In this document: positions 1 to 12,186 of the stretch, one piece after another
Position numbering within the stretch: the first letter of the stretch is position 1
Layout: the number at the start of each line of letters is the position of its first letter
Assembly (NCBI RefSeq): GCF_007655135.1
Contig: NC_045127.1
Coordinates: forward strand, 2,914,001-2,978,000
Source: Punica granatum
Taxonomy: Eukaryota > Streptophyta > Magnoliopsida > Myrtales > Lythraceae
DNA: 64,000 nucleotides
Direction: 5' to 3'
Position numbers and translations under genes: made by a program
Notes under the pieces: generated by a model
Databases searched by the model: none
What the model was told of the DNA's origin: nothing
Seen by the model: only the letters and a program-made list of their open reading frames with translations

Positions 1-1098
1 GTCGGAAACTCGGGAAAGAAGTTTCAAGTCATTCTAGTTAAGTCTACCTTGAACGTGTTTATCTTCACCCATGCTGGTTCAGGGATATCTTTCTTACCTT
101 TCTCTCTTGTGGCATCATCTTGCAGGATTTTCTTGGGTTGGTTGAGAAGTTCTTCTATCTCTCTGGTAGATATGACATTCAGCTTAGCATTGGGGATGCT
201 GTAATGGTAAGCTTGAGTAGATTCCAGTTAAAGCCCATTGTCTGAAGCATGCTTTTTTCACGGGCAGCTTTATGATGTGCACCTGTTCTCAGGAAAATTC
301 TTTTTGTCAAGACCTTGGTCATGTGGAATTGGATCTACCAGAGGCCCCCGAGAAGGCACCTCGACCAGCTGCACAGCCAGATGATCCTTTCTCAAAGTAT
401 GGGCCCAAAGCAGAGATAAGCCACATCTTTAGAGCTCCAGAGAAGCGCCCATCCGAAAATCTCTCTCTTGCCTTTCTGGCTCTCACTCTGTTGCCATTCC
501 TCGGATTTTTGGTTGGGGTGGGTCTCTTCAACTCAATTCTATCTATACCTCAGACTCTTGTTTATCTTCTATCTTACTAAACTACGCATAAAACTGTGGT
601 GCTATATGGAGCATTTGTTTACTCGATGATAAGAATCTTGTCTCAAAACATGGAGAGTTGGGATAAGATTATCACTTCCCTGTCGTTTCTCCAAATTCGG
701 ACTGCAATACATTTCTAATGTTTCCCATGTTTTGAGAACCGCGAGCTAACATCCTTTGATGCTTCTTTGCAGCTATTGAAGTTGGGAGTGAACTTAAAGA
801 ACTTCCCCTCTGCTCCCGTGCCTGCCATGTTCGCCATCCTATTCCATGTTGGAATCGGTTCAATTCTGGCACTATATGCGCTTTTCTGGCTGAAGGTTAG
901 TCTCTTCCCATTTTGTGGTTTCCTCGTTTTTCCTAAAAGATTTGCAGTTCTCACTCTTAGCTTTCATTATAATTCGTGCAGTTGGATCTATTCACGACAC
1001 TGAAGGCGCTCGGTCTCTTGGGAGTTTTCGTGATGTTTGTGGGTCACAGAATTCTCTCCCACTTGGCCTCCACATCGTCGAAGTTGAAATCCGCCTAA
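1..1098 (+). CDS. RPN2: Ribophorin II / OST subunit RPN2 (3' part)
   Basis: This is the C-terminal part of the plant ribophorin II subunit of the ER oligosaccharyltransferase, which transfers N-glycans to nascent proteins in the ER membrane. Exons inferred from frame and GT-AG sites are 1-27 (least certain), 126-206, 293-517, 773-895 and 982-1098. Together they give 190 residues ending in SSKLKSA and a TAA at 1096-1098. The family's C-terminal hallmarks are visible: the segment [16 protein letters not shown], then three hydrophobic membrane segments ([54 protein letters not shown]). The 5' part, with the lumenal domain and signal peptide, lies outside the window. The 3' UTR probably runs to about 1300. 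The family call is strong. Confidence 0.9.
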
Positions 1099-1616
1099 GC
1101 CAGTTAGAGACCTACCTCCTGTTCAGGAAGTGGGATGCTCTGGGGATCCCTCGGTTCGGAAATAGATAAATTATCTGGGACATCTTGACTCGGTTTTGTA
1201 GGTTTTGTCCATCCAAGTCGAATAACTAGGAATGAGGAAGGATGGATTTTAATGTACAACGTTGTCAGAGGAAAAGCTAGATTTGCATTTCTGTTTGTGT
1301 TAGTGAAAGAATTTTGTTTTCTGACAATGGAAAAGGCATAGATGGATTTGATACTTAAAGAAAGGCTTTGTGGCATATTTGGTACGCCGAGATGGAAAAT
1401 GGATGAATGCCGGGACTGAACTCTCGTATTGAGTTCCAATGGACTCATAGGTGAAGCTAAAACTTAAACCAACTCAGCCATTATTCATCGTCATTTCATC
1501 AATCGCATCTGCCTCTCAGTTTCTGGCGATGTTGCCATCACCACTTCGAATTTCACTGGGAATTGTTGTGATTCCTTTGAAAATGGCACATCAAACAAAT
1601 AATCAACCGTCGGATT

Positions 1617-1729
1617 GAGTCTAGATGAACTCCGAGCAGTCCTCCTGTCTCTGTAAAGGAGAAAATCTTAAATGAGTCTAGATGAACTCCGAGCAGTCCT
1701 CCTGTCTCTGGTAAAGGAGAAAATCTTAA
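1617..1729. repeat. 56-57 bp tandem duplication
   Basis: Two adjacent, nearly identical copies lie at 1617-1673 and 1674-1729. They begin GAGTCTAGATGAACTCC and end AAATCTTAA, and differ by one inserted G in the second copy (CTCTGTAAAGG versus CTCTGGTAAAGG). Copy 1 continues AAATGAG. Copy 2 is interrupted right after CTTAA by the MITE described next, so copy 1 shows the pre-insertion sequence. Confidence 0.85.
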
Positions 1730-1961
1730 GGCCCTGTTTGGTTTTAGGATGTAATTTTAGAATCATAATTCTAACTTAACTCCACCCACTACAAAACAAA
1801 ATAACTCATACAAAGTCAAAGAGTGGACCCCATTTATACTACTTTTTTCCACAATAAAACAACATAACTCATACAAAATCAAAGGGTGAGCCCCATTTAT
1901 ACCACTCTTTTTCAAAATCAAAATCTGATTTTAAAATCCTACTATGAAACCAAACGCAACC
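1730..1961. mobile_element. Tourist-like (PIF/Harbinger) MITE
   Basis: This 232-bp non-coding element has imperfect terminal inverted repeats of about 35 bp. The left end starts GGCCCTGTTTGGTTTTAGG; the right end read in reverse complement starts GGTTGCGTTTGGTTTCATAG. It is flanked by TAA on both sides (1727-1729 and 1962-1964), the 3-bp target-site duplication typical of PIF/Harbinger elements. The core holds a direct repeat of about 55 bp (around 1792-1850 and 1858-1912), each unit containing AACTCATACAAA and CCCCATTTATAC. There is no coding capacity. The superfamily call rests on TSD and TIR only. Confidence 0.75.
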
Positions 1962-2267
1962 TAAATGATCCGACTTCACAAATACGACTTTGAACATTTA
2001 GAAAAAGCAAAAAGCAGGGGGACTTAAATGAAAAAATTAAGGAGATGGACCATATTTGAAAAACCAACAAAGTTTAAGGTCTGACTGGCACTCTCTCGGC
2101 TCTCTTGTCCTGAGTAGTTCTTAATTTCTTCTCCGGCGACGGGATTTCGTCTGTCGAGTCGTCAACCGGATAATCGGTGAGCTCCGTCCGGCGGCGGATT
2201 CACTCCTCATTGAGCTGCAGAGCATTCTGCTGATCCAAGGAAAGGCCTGGAAGCTCAAAGCTTCGAT

Positions 2268-4773
2268 ATGGCGCCAGGGAGAGGTCGAAAACGAAAACTG
2301 GAGGACGACGAGGAAGGCGAGGCTGCCACGGCGGCGGCGGCGGCTTCCAGTTCCAGCGATCCGGCCGAATCTTTAGGTTCGCCTGAGAAAATCTCCGCCC
2401 TTTCGGCTTTCAATTTCACTTCTTGACTCTCGGTGCGAGTGCATGACTGTGTTCTGTGCAGAGCAGAGTCTCACGTTCTCCGACACTCTGGTGGCCCTCC
2501 AAATCATGCGAGCTCAGTTCCCGCGCATTGACAAGGTTCCCCTGCAAAATTTCTCATCTTTTTTCTTTGATCTCCATTGGCTGTCCTGTTGGTTGTGCAT
2601 TGAGTTTGATGCGGCGTTGCCGGTGTGCGTGTTCAGGTCTCGATTAAGCCATTCATCCTGCGATCGCAGCTGTACAGCAGCGTGATGGATAGGACTCAGG
2701 TGGATAGAGAACTCGAGGTGCGAAGTACGACTTAGTGTTCCATTTGATTACATCGATGAATTCGTGTAACTTGCTCTTCATCAGTCTGTTTGCACTGCTA
2801 TATTTACCTGGTAACTTGCAATTCGGCGTCATTACGGAATAGTTTTGCTAAGATAGCTGTCGCCAGATCCATGTTTAAGTTATATAGCTGTTATCGGTTC
2901 GAGTTTTTGCGAAATGAAATGCAATGAAGGGTATTGATGTGAATTACGTATCCGAGATCACGTGGTCTGTATGAAATGATGGACCTGTTTGGGGGGGTAA
3001 AATATTCTGAATATGTTATCAATTGATGATTTTCTCAAAGAGCCATCGGAATTTCCTTCCTTTGCAGTCTCTGAGAAGGGCAAAGACACTGCGCATTTTC
3101 AAACTGAGTACTGGACAAGATGATCATGCTGTAATGTTTTTGGATGACTATATAAATCAGGTCAGTTCTCGTGATTCCGGAAGGACCATTTGCAATACTG
3201 AACCTGCTGAAGCACTGGCAACTATACTGTCTATGTTATTAGATATCCAGAAGTACTTATCATGCATGTATTTAGTACCTTTCTCTGCATATATAGCTGA
3301 TTATCAATGTGCTCTCTTCTATTTTTGTTGTGTCAACAGATTGATAGTGTCGTGAAAAAAAAGGAAGAGAAGAAACTGCCTAATCTTGAGGCTTTCGATT
3401 GGTTTAAGATGCATGTGATTGACACTAGACTCGAGCCTAATATTTCACACGAAGAGCTTGTGAGTTAGTGTCATTGTATTGCTTTTCTATCTGATTATGA
3501 TCTCTTTAGCAAATAGAAAATTTTGTATCCAGTACTTTTGCTCTAAGCATGCTATTCCATCATACTGCAATCAATTTACTGCTGCATTCTTCAGTTGGAT
3601 CGTTTGAATAGCATGCCTTTTCATTTTCTTTTTTAATTCAATAGTCCATTCTTGAACCTCGGGTGAAGTCTGTGAATTGTTAAATGCTCAGTCTTAGATG
3701 CGGGGTCTTCGCAAGTCAGTTTTTGAGATTGTGATAAAGGAGCTTGTACTTGTATTTAAAAAAAAAAAAAACTCTACCCTTCTTGCCTTCGGTTTTTTTA
3801 AAAGTAACTCATAATATTTCTCTATTATGTTCAATTCTTAAACTTTTGTTCAGTTGGGCGAATATATATATATATATATATACACACGTTGCACAATTTA
3901 CTTGAAACTCAACTAATTGCCTTGAAAAACTACATTTCGTGTGGCCACTTACTGTGAGTACCCCGTCTGGTCCTGATCAGTGTTTGATTATTTTGCAGTG
4001 TTCACTTCTGTCCCTTGGGGGGAAGGTGAAAGATCAGCACGTATCGCTTCTCATAAATGGGGGAGTTCTTGTAAGTATGGGTATTTTCATTTCTGAATAT
4101 AAGTTTTTCCCGTTTATATGTGACCTTATATCACTATCTCATTATTTTGGGTTACTCTCTTCAGTAAGACCATGTTTCTATTGTTGCAGATACGACAGCT
4201 TATTGATCCGGACATGTACTGGTTTGCCATTCCCAGTATCGGGTCAGTGCTTAAAGGCCTCTCTCAGGTATGCAAATAATTCACTTCACATTCACTACAT
4301 TGCTAGATTTAATCGACTGTGGACATATTTTAGCTGAAAAAAAGGTCAGAGTAAGCCTGAAAACAGAAAGCTAGAAAACATATCCCGGGTTCTTAGGTCG
4401 TGTAAAGTTGACAAACCCTTCCAAATATTCTCCCTGTCCCCGCCGTGAAAACTAGAAAAGCAAGGGGAGAATAGACTCTTGGATTGTGGCGGCTGCTCAC
4501 ATGAGACTTCTATCCTTGTCAATCGTAAACCTCGAATGATTTTTTTCAATGACATGTTCGCCGGTTAATAAACTAATGTAGGGAAGGAAGGAGCTTCTCG
4601 GTCTGTTAAGTCGCAAGAAATACAAAGAGATGATGATGGCAACTTTGGAGAAGAAGAGGCTTCGGCTGTCTCCACTCGACATGAGGTTTCATCTCCGCGA
4701 CCTGATCGGTTCCGGCCACCTAAAAACCATCAGCACCCCAACCGGTTTGGTCGTCCGGGTCTCCAAGGATTGA
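2268..4773 (+). CDS. STK19: STK19 homologue (winged-helix protein)
   Basis: This is the complete plant homologue of STK19, named as a Ser/Thr kinase but more recently described as a winged-helix DNA-binding protein acting in transcription-coupled nucleotide excision repair (published work on the human protein; its plant role is inferred). The eight exons are 2268-2376, 2462-2535, 2637-2717, 3068-3160, 3340-3459, 3999-4070, 4190-4267 and 4582-4773. They encode 272 aa with all introns GT-AG. Family signatures in order are RSQLYSSVMDRTQVDREL, LRIFKLSTGQDDHAVMFLDD, SLGGKVKDQHVSLLINGGVL, IDPDMYWFAIPSIGSVLKGL and MRFHLRDLIGSGHL, ending RVSKD. The N-terminus has a basic stretch (GRGRKRK), possibly a nuclear localisation signal, then an acidic and Ala/Ser-rich low-complexity segment. 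No kinase active-site motifs are seen. Confidence 0.9.
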
Positions 4774-7700
4774 TCAAGAGAGGTAAAGAGACCATCTCTT
4801 TGTTTCTTTATCTATTAGTTCACGCCGCTGTAGATCCCTGCTCCTCTTCAAATCCCGGAGAAAGACAACAAATTCCGGACCGAGACGCCAAGGAAAGGGA
4901 ATGTACCGTTAGTCCAGTCTCTTCTTTCTTGTAATCACATTACATCTCAGGGAACATTGTGTCGGCGTAATTAACGGTATAATCTCAATTTATTCCGACA
5001 TTGTGATATTCTTGTAAGATAACAAATTATAATTATTGCATTTTCTATGGAATAATTGTAACCAAGCAAAAAAAAAGGTAAAAGAAAATCAGGTGGGCCA
5101 CTGAATCTTAGCGTTGGATATTTAAGGAACGAATGGAGGGGGATATGCTGTCCTCTGATGTGTCAGGAGACACCATCTCACACTCTTCTTCTCAAATTAC
5201 ATGATATTTGTAATATGAGTGATAAACAGTTTTAATCCCGTATAAAAAAGAATATAAGTTGGGCATGTATGCCTTTTTTTCCCATTTGGGCTTATGTATT
5301 GTTCGATCCTATTCGATTAATAATAAAGAGAGTGCCGATTTGGATTAAAAAAAAAAGGAATGATTAAAAAAAAAAAGGAATATAAGTTCGAGTTTTCGAA
5401 AGTACGCTTGCTTGGAAGGGTTTTTGTCGATTTCAGAATTGCGCGAGCAATGTTTCAAACTATTCATTATTGTAATTTCAAAAAGTTAATTATTCGTAAA
5501 AAAACTCAAAAGATAAAAATAAATAAACCAAATTGCACGTCACTATATCATGCATGATCTCCGAGAAGAGTGATCCAATTGAGGTTCTTGTTCTCAGCCT
5601 GAAAGCGATTGAAAACCAAGTTCGAATCAATAACAAACAAACACGATTGAGACTGATTTAGTCCCGCAAGCTTTGCTCCCGAATGCCACGTTTGCAGTTT
5701 CTTGTGATCGAACGCCCTTGCGATCCATTAAATCCCAGCATATATATATATATATATATATATAAAAGAATAATAGTTACATGTACTTACGAACGTGTAT
5801 ATATACATACATATATATATATTGCATATGTATGTATGTATGTATATGTATACATGAAGTTTGGCCTAATCTAATTAAGATGTATGGGAGGGGTTAACTG
5901 AAATTCGGTAAGGGTACCCGCGTGTCTCTGTCTTGTGGAGGAATCATTTGAATGTTCTCATAAGGAACCAGAAAGGTCAAAAAGCTTAGTACGTACACTT
6001 CCCAAATCCGTTAATCCTTCCATTACACAACTAGTTTTGATTTCGGGGAAAATCTCTCTTAAATACACAGTTCAGTTCGTACTAAAGACGGTTCGGGAAG
6101 TCCCAGAAATATCGTCATATTCATCGGATGTTAGGACTATCCTGATGTTTTACTTCCGTTGTATTTGCAATGAAGGATTGAGCCGTGCGATCTTTAGAGT
6201 CCCTGAGGATAATAAACCAAATAACGACGACTTATAGGATCCATCAGGCTCCTTGGTGCCTAGGATCACACAAAGCTTAGTCTCGGAAACAAGTTTCGAA
6301 GGCTAATCACATATTCCTCGTTGCCCGACCAAATGAATGAACAAGTTGAAAAATCTCTAGACATGCACGCTTATATGATTCGGTAACGGTCGCATGGGGT
6401 GTGACTTTAGTGACATGTTAATTTACCTACTCATGGTCATTGTGTGCACGTCGCATACTGGTATCTGTCTGCGTCCATTCAGCTTTTTTTATGTTTCCGG
6501 GTCTCGAGGCGGGATAACGGTCCTAACTTCCATATCAACTTGCACAAAAGCTTAATGTGCTGCACAAACTCTCGATCGCAAAGCAAGTGCGGCTAAAAGG
6601 GGGCTTTAGCACACTAATCTCCAACCAATTGTTAATATTATCCGATAATAATGATTTAACGGTCACTTTTTCATTTTTTATGTATTTTTTCCCCCTAATT
6701 TTTGTGCGATTTTTCAAGTGGGGCCTAACGCAGAAGAAAGAATCTTGAAAATGTGGGGGAGAGGTGTCACGTTTTGTGAGCCTATGAAAATTAGTATTTG
6801 TCGACCTTTAGGGACAGCCTAACACTGCAAGACACGCGGCCTTTTGTCGCTCAAATCGTAAGTTTGTCTGTCTAACAACAACAGGAGAAAATCCATCACT
6901 TAGTCATTTAGAAAAACGAGGTGTTTTACACGCTCTTGTCAGGAATTAAGAGATTTTACATTCGGTTTTTGACGGTAAGATTTTTTAGGTCCTTTTGCTA
7001 CCGTTTCCTCTGTACCGGTACCAAGCGAGTGATTCTTGCGAAAAAATTATTGAATTGATTGATAGTTAATATTTAACATAATTATTATATATTTGTTGTT
7101 AAGTGAGGCACAAGCTCGAGGTTACTTTTTTATTGAGAACACTGAAGTTGACAAATCGAGAAAAAGGAAGAAAATTCCCAAAGATAATATAAAAAGAGAT
7201 GATTTATCTATGCTTACTTGCAGCTCACGGATTCTCATTATATCAAACCCCCTTGAAAGCTATTGTTTTGCTGCTCCATTATTGTACGGATGGGGTAGAA
7301 AAATCGGCCCACAGCCCCCATCGGCAAATTAAACAAGGAGATCATAAACATAAGATGGATCGGGATTCACCTGTCACATATAATCATTCGCTGAAACTTC
7401 TAGATGCTACGATGGTTTTTATCTCGACTGCGGACTCATGGTGAATGTAACATCCGTCCAGCGCTTCCAATGGCGTATATATTTTACCAGATTATGTACG
7501 TGCTCGAAAAGCTAGATAACATAATTAAGTAAGGTATGTACGACGTGTTCACTCGGAATGATAGTAACTGATTGATTTAGAATGATTAGAAAGATGGTTT
7601 TGTGGTATTGCATGCTTCTTCATTAATTAGGTGAGGAAGAGCTATCAAGGGATGAAGTTCTATGTTTCCTATAAGGGCAATTAGTGGGGATATATACGTA

Positions 7701-9196
7701 CGCATGCTCAAATTACACAGGATTTAATGTATGCAGGCGATTTGGCCACACCCCTATTCTGTTTAGGACCCTGACCATTTATTTTTGTTTGATAATATCT
7801 TTTCAGTCCTCGCGTCACATATACTTATTATAGTCGCCAGCTTGAAATACTACTTAAACTACCTAAATAGGCGAATTCTCAGATCCATATACAATGCAAA
7901 CATGTTGACCCTTGACAATCTTAAATCATTTCTTAGCATAATAATCAACTCCTGCGCGATGTCGCAGGTCTTCAAAAGAATTCTCAATTAACAATATTTT
8001 CATTTGATCGAAACGCAAAACACGATGTTTTTAATGTTGAAAATTATAGAATATTAATTAATTAGTTAATATTGCGTGACTTATTTAAATTGATATAACA
8101 CTTCAAAGTTAAAATTGTCTTAGTTTAATGAACATACAAACGTAGAGAGAAAAAAGAGAAACTTAATTTAATGATATGATAAGAAAAATATTAAAAGGTA
8201 AAAGTTATATATGAAATATTAAAAATAGTGATTATATAGTATCTATATATAGAAAGGAGAGAATTATATATATGTTAGAGTTTTAATTAATTTTATAAAA
8301 TTGAAAATACTAATTCTTATTTTGTAGATATATAACTGTACCATATTTATTTTGTATTACACATAGACTTGCCACCGTATTTATTAGCATATAATTCTAG
8401 TTAAATTTTGTGCCTAAGTATCCCATAATTTTTATATGTTACTATTGTAGTTTTGTCCTTACTGCAATATATTTCATTTGCTCCCATTAACGTTTTGATA
8501 CGTATATAATATTAGGCTATGATGTTATGACCTTATTTTACATATATATAGTGACGGAATGGTTTAATAATAATAATCTTTTGCTTAAACGAAAAAGAAA
8601 AGATTGACGAAGAATTGAGGGATTGGGTAGAACCGGAGACATCCTAACGGAAAAATATTCTAACAAACTAGCACTACTTCACCATTATTGTTCCACAAAT
8701 TTATATAGATAAAAAGTACGTATATTATCATTTTAAGAAAAAAATGAGCGTGAGTATTAAAATGGTATTGTACTCTACTTTTGTAGAGTGTGACCTGTAT
8801 TAGTTATTAATCTAATGATAGTTAAGAGATGTTAATTTTGACTTTTTTTTGTTTTCGTTTTTGCGGATGTAAGAAGAAAATAAAAGAAGGGACAAAAACG
8901 AATGAAAGTCAAATTTTGTGGGTAAAGTTGAAAAAGAAGAAAAAGAGAAATGTATTAGTATATGCTACGCTTTTGGTTGCTTGGGGAAGTAACTTCTGAC
9001 GGATTAAAATTATATTTGTATATATATTAATCTTTGTAAGGTTAATTAGAGGACATATACTTAATCTTTCAATTCATTTAAACTATATGAGTAATTTCCC
9101 TTTTCTTGGTAACTTAATTTTGCATTTTTGGTTTCAAGGAAATATTCCTCGATATTCTCTTATATGTTGGCTAACTGTTCAAAACAAAATTAAGCA
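4774..9196. other. Gene-free AT-rich spacer
   Basis: After the STK19 3' UTR (to roughly 5050) I see no coding exon, RNA gene or clear element. Notable local features are poly-A and poly-T tracts, a (TA)n run near 5741-5764 followed by (ATGT)n-like repeats to about 5850, and long runs of A/T-rich low-complexity DNA around 8040-8600. The open frames here, such as one of about 100 codons near 5935-6237, have no recognisable domains. Confidence 0.6.
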
Positions 9197-9389
9197 CAAA
9201 GGATAGGATGAAAAAAAATGGGGCATTCAGCTTACAGCCCTCGAGTGTGACTACTGTGGAAGAAAAGAAGAAACTAGAGACCATCTTTTCTTCACCTGTC
9301 AAACAACAAAGGGTATATGGGCCAGTGTTCTCATCTGGGTGGGGATAAAAAAGATGATTGGATGTTGGGATCAAATGGAAGAAGCTTGA
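9197..9389 (+). pseudogene. LINE remnant, reverse-transcriptase zinc-binding (zf-RVT) region
   Basis: The plus strand encodes a short fragment of the zinc-binding domain found at the end of plant LINE reverse-transcriptase proteins. It reads TKDRMKK, then WGIQLTALECDYCGRKEE and TRDHLFFTCQTTKGIW, with the typical C-x2-C ... H-L-F-F-x-C spacing and the following Trp, and a TGA at 9387-9389. The two halves are in different frames, joined across an A8 run at about 9211-9218, so the copy is frameshifted. No RT, endonuclease or other LINE parts were seen next to it. It is a dead fragment. A poly-T-rich tract follows it. Confidence 0.65.
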
Positions 9390-10186
9390 TGCAACCATAT
9401 TTTTTTTTTATCAATGATATATTACTCTTTTTTTTTTGCTTTTTTTTTTAAATTATGGCATGAATAATATATAAATTCACTTTGTTAATTTCACTTTTCC
9501 TTGGGCCCTCCCTATTTTCATTTGTCGGGACACAATTACTTTTGCGGCGCCAGTGACTCGTGCGTACGCTTGGCATGTTTCACGTTTATGTACATACCGC
9601 CCTACACATGCTTGCCCACTTCATATAATATCAATTCAGATTTCCTTTATGTGACCTATAATAATATGATATATATTCTAGATGTGCAGATGAGCTTAGT
9701 CGAAAAAAAGAAATTCACCAGCTACTGGAACTAGTAACTAGTAACTGGTGGTATACTGGTTTTGACGGCTCTTAACTTACCGAATATCGCATAGAGTAGA
9801 TTAAACACGCCGTTATCTTTCTATGTCCGTATATGTATCGCTTATTATGGAAACTTGCTCTGAACAACTTCTCTCGGGACGTGTCATATCCCGAACGTGT
9901 TACCGACGGGAAAATTATGAGCGGACAATAAGTTGGATGTATTGCGTAAGTCGCTATCCTGAGACCCTCCAGAGAGGCATCACAACGTCACATTATGATT
10001 GCATAGGTGTCACCATCGAGCTTACCTTAATTATTGGTATTAGTCTCTCTCTCTCTTTCTCATCAGCCATAGTTATACGCCTGCAGACAAATTAATTTAC
10101 ACACACAAAAGCACAACGCCGACACTATGCACCCGGTGCATGTAGGCTCAAGGACCCAACTGAATGCTGGCCAGGCCTCCAACACG

Positions 10187-10838
10187 TAGGGCTGATAATT
10201 TTTTACGGGACATGATAACACGACAGGGAATATGATGTAAGATTAAGTGGATTTTGATTGAGGCTAAACGTGCTTTATATCTAAACAGATCGATCCCACT
10301 TAGGAAAGATAAATAATTATATATTAATGGATTCAACCCTAACAGGTATGTATAGCTGGATTCATTTATCTAAATGTGCTATATCATATTATGAAGGGAT
10401 TTTTACCCTAAATGGTCATCGCTTTACGTGTTTACATTAAATATATTAAACATATTCGAGTACACAAAATTAATTATATCTTTATCCTAATGCCTCGTTA
10501 ACCTGCACCACTACACAATGTAATTCACTTTATGTTGACTCTTTAGATGGTTTGAATTTGTATTTATCGTGTTTAATCGGGCTAATATTATATGAATATG
10601 TTCATCTTATGTAAACGTATTGTATCATGTAAGTGTACACGTTTGAACGCGATTAATTAAACGAATTAAGTGTGTTATGTTCGTGTCAACCCGAGAATAG
10701 AAAGATCACGGTCTCTGGTTTTTCATATCTTAACTCGTTTAATAAACGTATTGTGTTCAAGTTTATGCTTTTTTTTACGCGAACTCATTTGGACATTGTC
10801 CAACTAAACACGACTCATTACACATATTGCCATCCTTA
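10187..10838. mobile_element. Non-autonomous hAT-like element
   Basis: A 652-bp AT-rich segment has degenerate inverted ends: left TAGGGCTGATAATTTTTTAC; right, reverse complemented, TAAGGATGGCAATATGTGTA. The motifs AACACGAC (left) and AACACGAC (right, as AAACACGACTC) lie near the ends. The 8-bp flanks CCAACACG (10179-10186) and CCGACATG (10839-10846) match at 6 of 8 positions, fitting a hAT target-site duplication. There is no transposase. Ends of the type TAGGGNTGGCAAT and repeated CACGA-like subterminal motifs are common in plant hAT MITEs. The element looks old. Confidence 0.5.
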
Positions 10839-11163
10839 CCGACATGCACCAGGTGTATGGTGGCAGTACATCCCAAAATGCATGGCTTGTTAGTTCGCCA
10901 TCGCCACCTTTCTTGGCTTTCTGCCTACTGCAAACCCCGCATTACGTAAACAGTGCAAAGCCCAGGATTTTGTATATGTATATTTGCTTTGCTCATAGAT
11001 AATATACGTTGGGAAGAGTATATATATAGAAATATAAATATACATATACATATACATATTTTATTTACCATAAATATATATAGATATGTTTATACCTACC
11101 GAAAATATATATTTTCATGGCCACGGAGAAATTGGCTCTCATCAAGACTTATCTTCTACGATA

Positions 11164-11663
11164 GGGATAATTACTCAAAATATCAATTTTAGTACGAATT
11201 TTTTTTAACCTAAAAATACACAAACTATCAATGTAATATGAATATTAGCACATGCTAATTTTTTCATTAATTTAAACAAGAATTGTTGAACACCACCACC
11301 GATTGGGGTAACCGACGATCTCAGTAGTCGCTAGCGACTCTACAGGGGTGGCGGTAGCCTCCGATGAGGCCCTTACTAGTCGAATTTGGGAAAAAAAAAA
11401 AGTAGAGAAAAAAAGGAAAATGGGTCGACGGCGGGAGCCTCATCAATGGGCACCACCCCACAATTGGGGTCGCCGGGCACATATGCCATCACGGGCTATC
11501 TTGATTGAGGGCCAGTGACCGCCGTTGAGGCCTTACCGGTAAAAAAAAATGACGTCATGCTAATATTGATATTAAATTGATAATTTGTGTAAGGTTAAGA
11601 AAAAAATTCGTACTAAAATTGATAAAGTGTGAAAAATTTATGTTTTTTTTAGTTAATTAACCC
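11164..11663. mobile_element. Fold-back / Mutator-like non-autonomous element
   Basis: Two inverted arms surround a GC-richer core. The left arm (11164 to about 11272) starts GGGATAATTACTCAAAATAT and contains TATCAATTTTAGTACGAATT. The right arm (about 11548-11663), reverse complemented, starts GGGTTAATTAACTAAAAAAA and contains the same TATCAATTTTAGTACGAATT. Ends of the form GGGNTAATTA with long inverted repeats are typical of plant MULE-type elements. The core (11290-11545) is GC-rich and contains a poly-A tract. No clear 9-bp target-site duplication was found, so the exact ends and superfamily are uncertain. Confidence 0.5.
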
Positions 11664-12034
11664 ATAGGATAAGTTCTTTTAAGTGAGATTTTCTGACATC
11701 TGCGTGGGGCTTGCTGATATGTCCGATGAAAATTAGTTGAGGATACGAAAATCACCGAGACCAAGAGGCATCAATTCCTAAATTGCCCACTTAAACTATC
11801 TACAGAAATGTGAAGGTAAAGATGCTGATATCACTGCTTTGAACTCATATGATATACATGTATATGTACATATTATATCTATACTGTTATAAAGTCAGAA
11901 GGATGGTCTTTCACTTTCCAAAATCTCGTAATAAAATAACTATAACTGACAATATAATTAAGGTTAATGGTAATTATATTTTTTCGGTTATAAACTTGGT
12001 AATGAAAGAGAATCCTAAATAATTAATAAAAAGG

Positions 12035-12125
12035 CACGGATAATCTCACTAGGTATCAAATCTACGACTTCTAAGTCAATAGTCGAAGACGCCCGTCACT
12101 GTTTTACACCATCTTTTTTATTATT
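12035..12125 (-). mobile_element. Possible tRNA-derived SINE fragment
   Basis: Read on the minus strand, this stretch has an A-box-like start (ACAGTGACGGGCGTCTTCGA) and, about 35 bp later, a B-box-like AGATTTGATACC, the arrangement of tRNA-derived SINE heads. A related plus-strand start, GCAGTGGTACACGTTCTCGC, lies at about 12591. No complete tail or target-site duplication was seen. This is weak evidence; it could be chance or a relic. Confidence 0.3.
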
Positions 12126-12146
12126 ATAATGGTAATTATATTTTAC

Positions 12147-12151
<5 letters not shown>

Positions 12152-12182
<31 letters not shown>
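12152..12182. repeat. (TA)n microsatellite
   Basis: An uninterrupted or nearly uninterrupted TA dinucleotide run. Similar (TA)n tracts occur at about 3862-3882, 5741-5764, 15319-15342, 15514-15535, 39740-39764, 49381-49403 and 49790-49809, the last two inside introns of 11S globulin 1. TA runs are the commonest microsatellite type in plant non-coding DNA. Confidence 0.85.
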
Positions 12183-12186
<4 letters not shown>

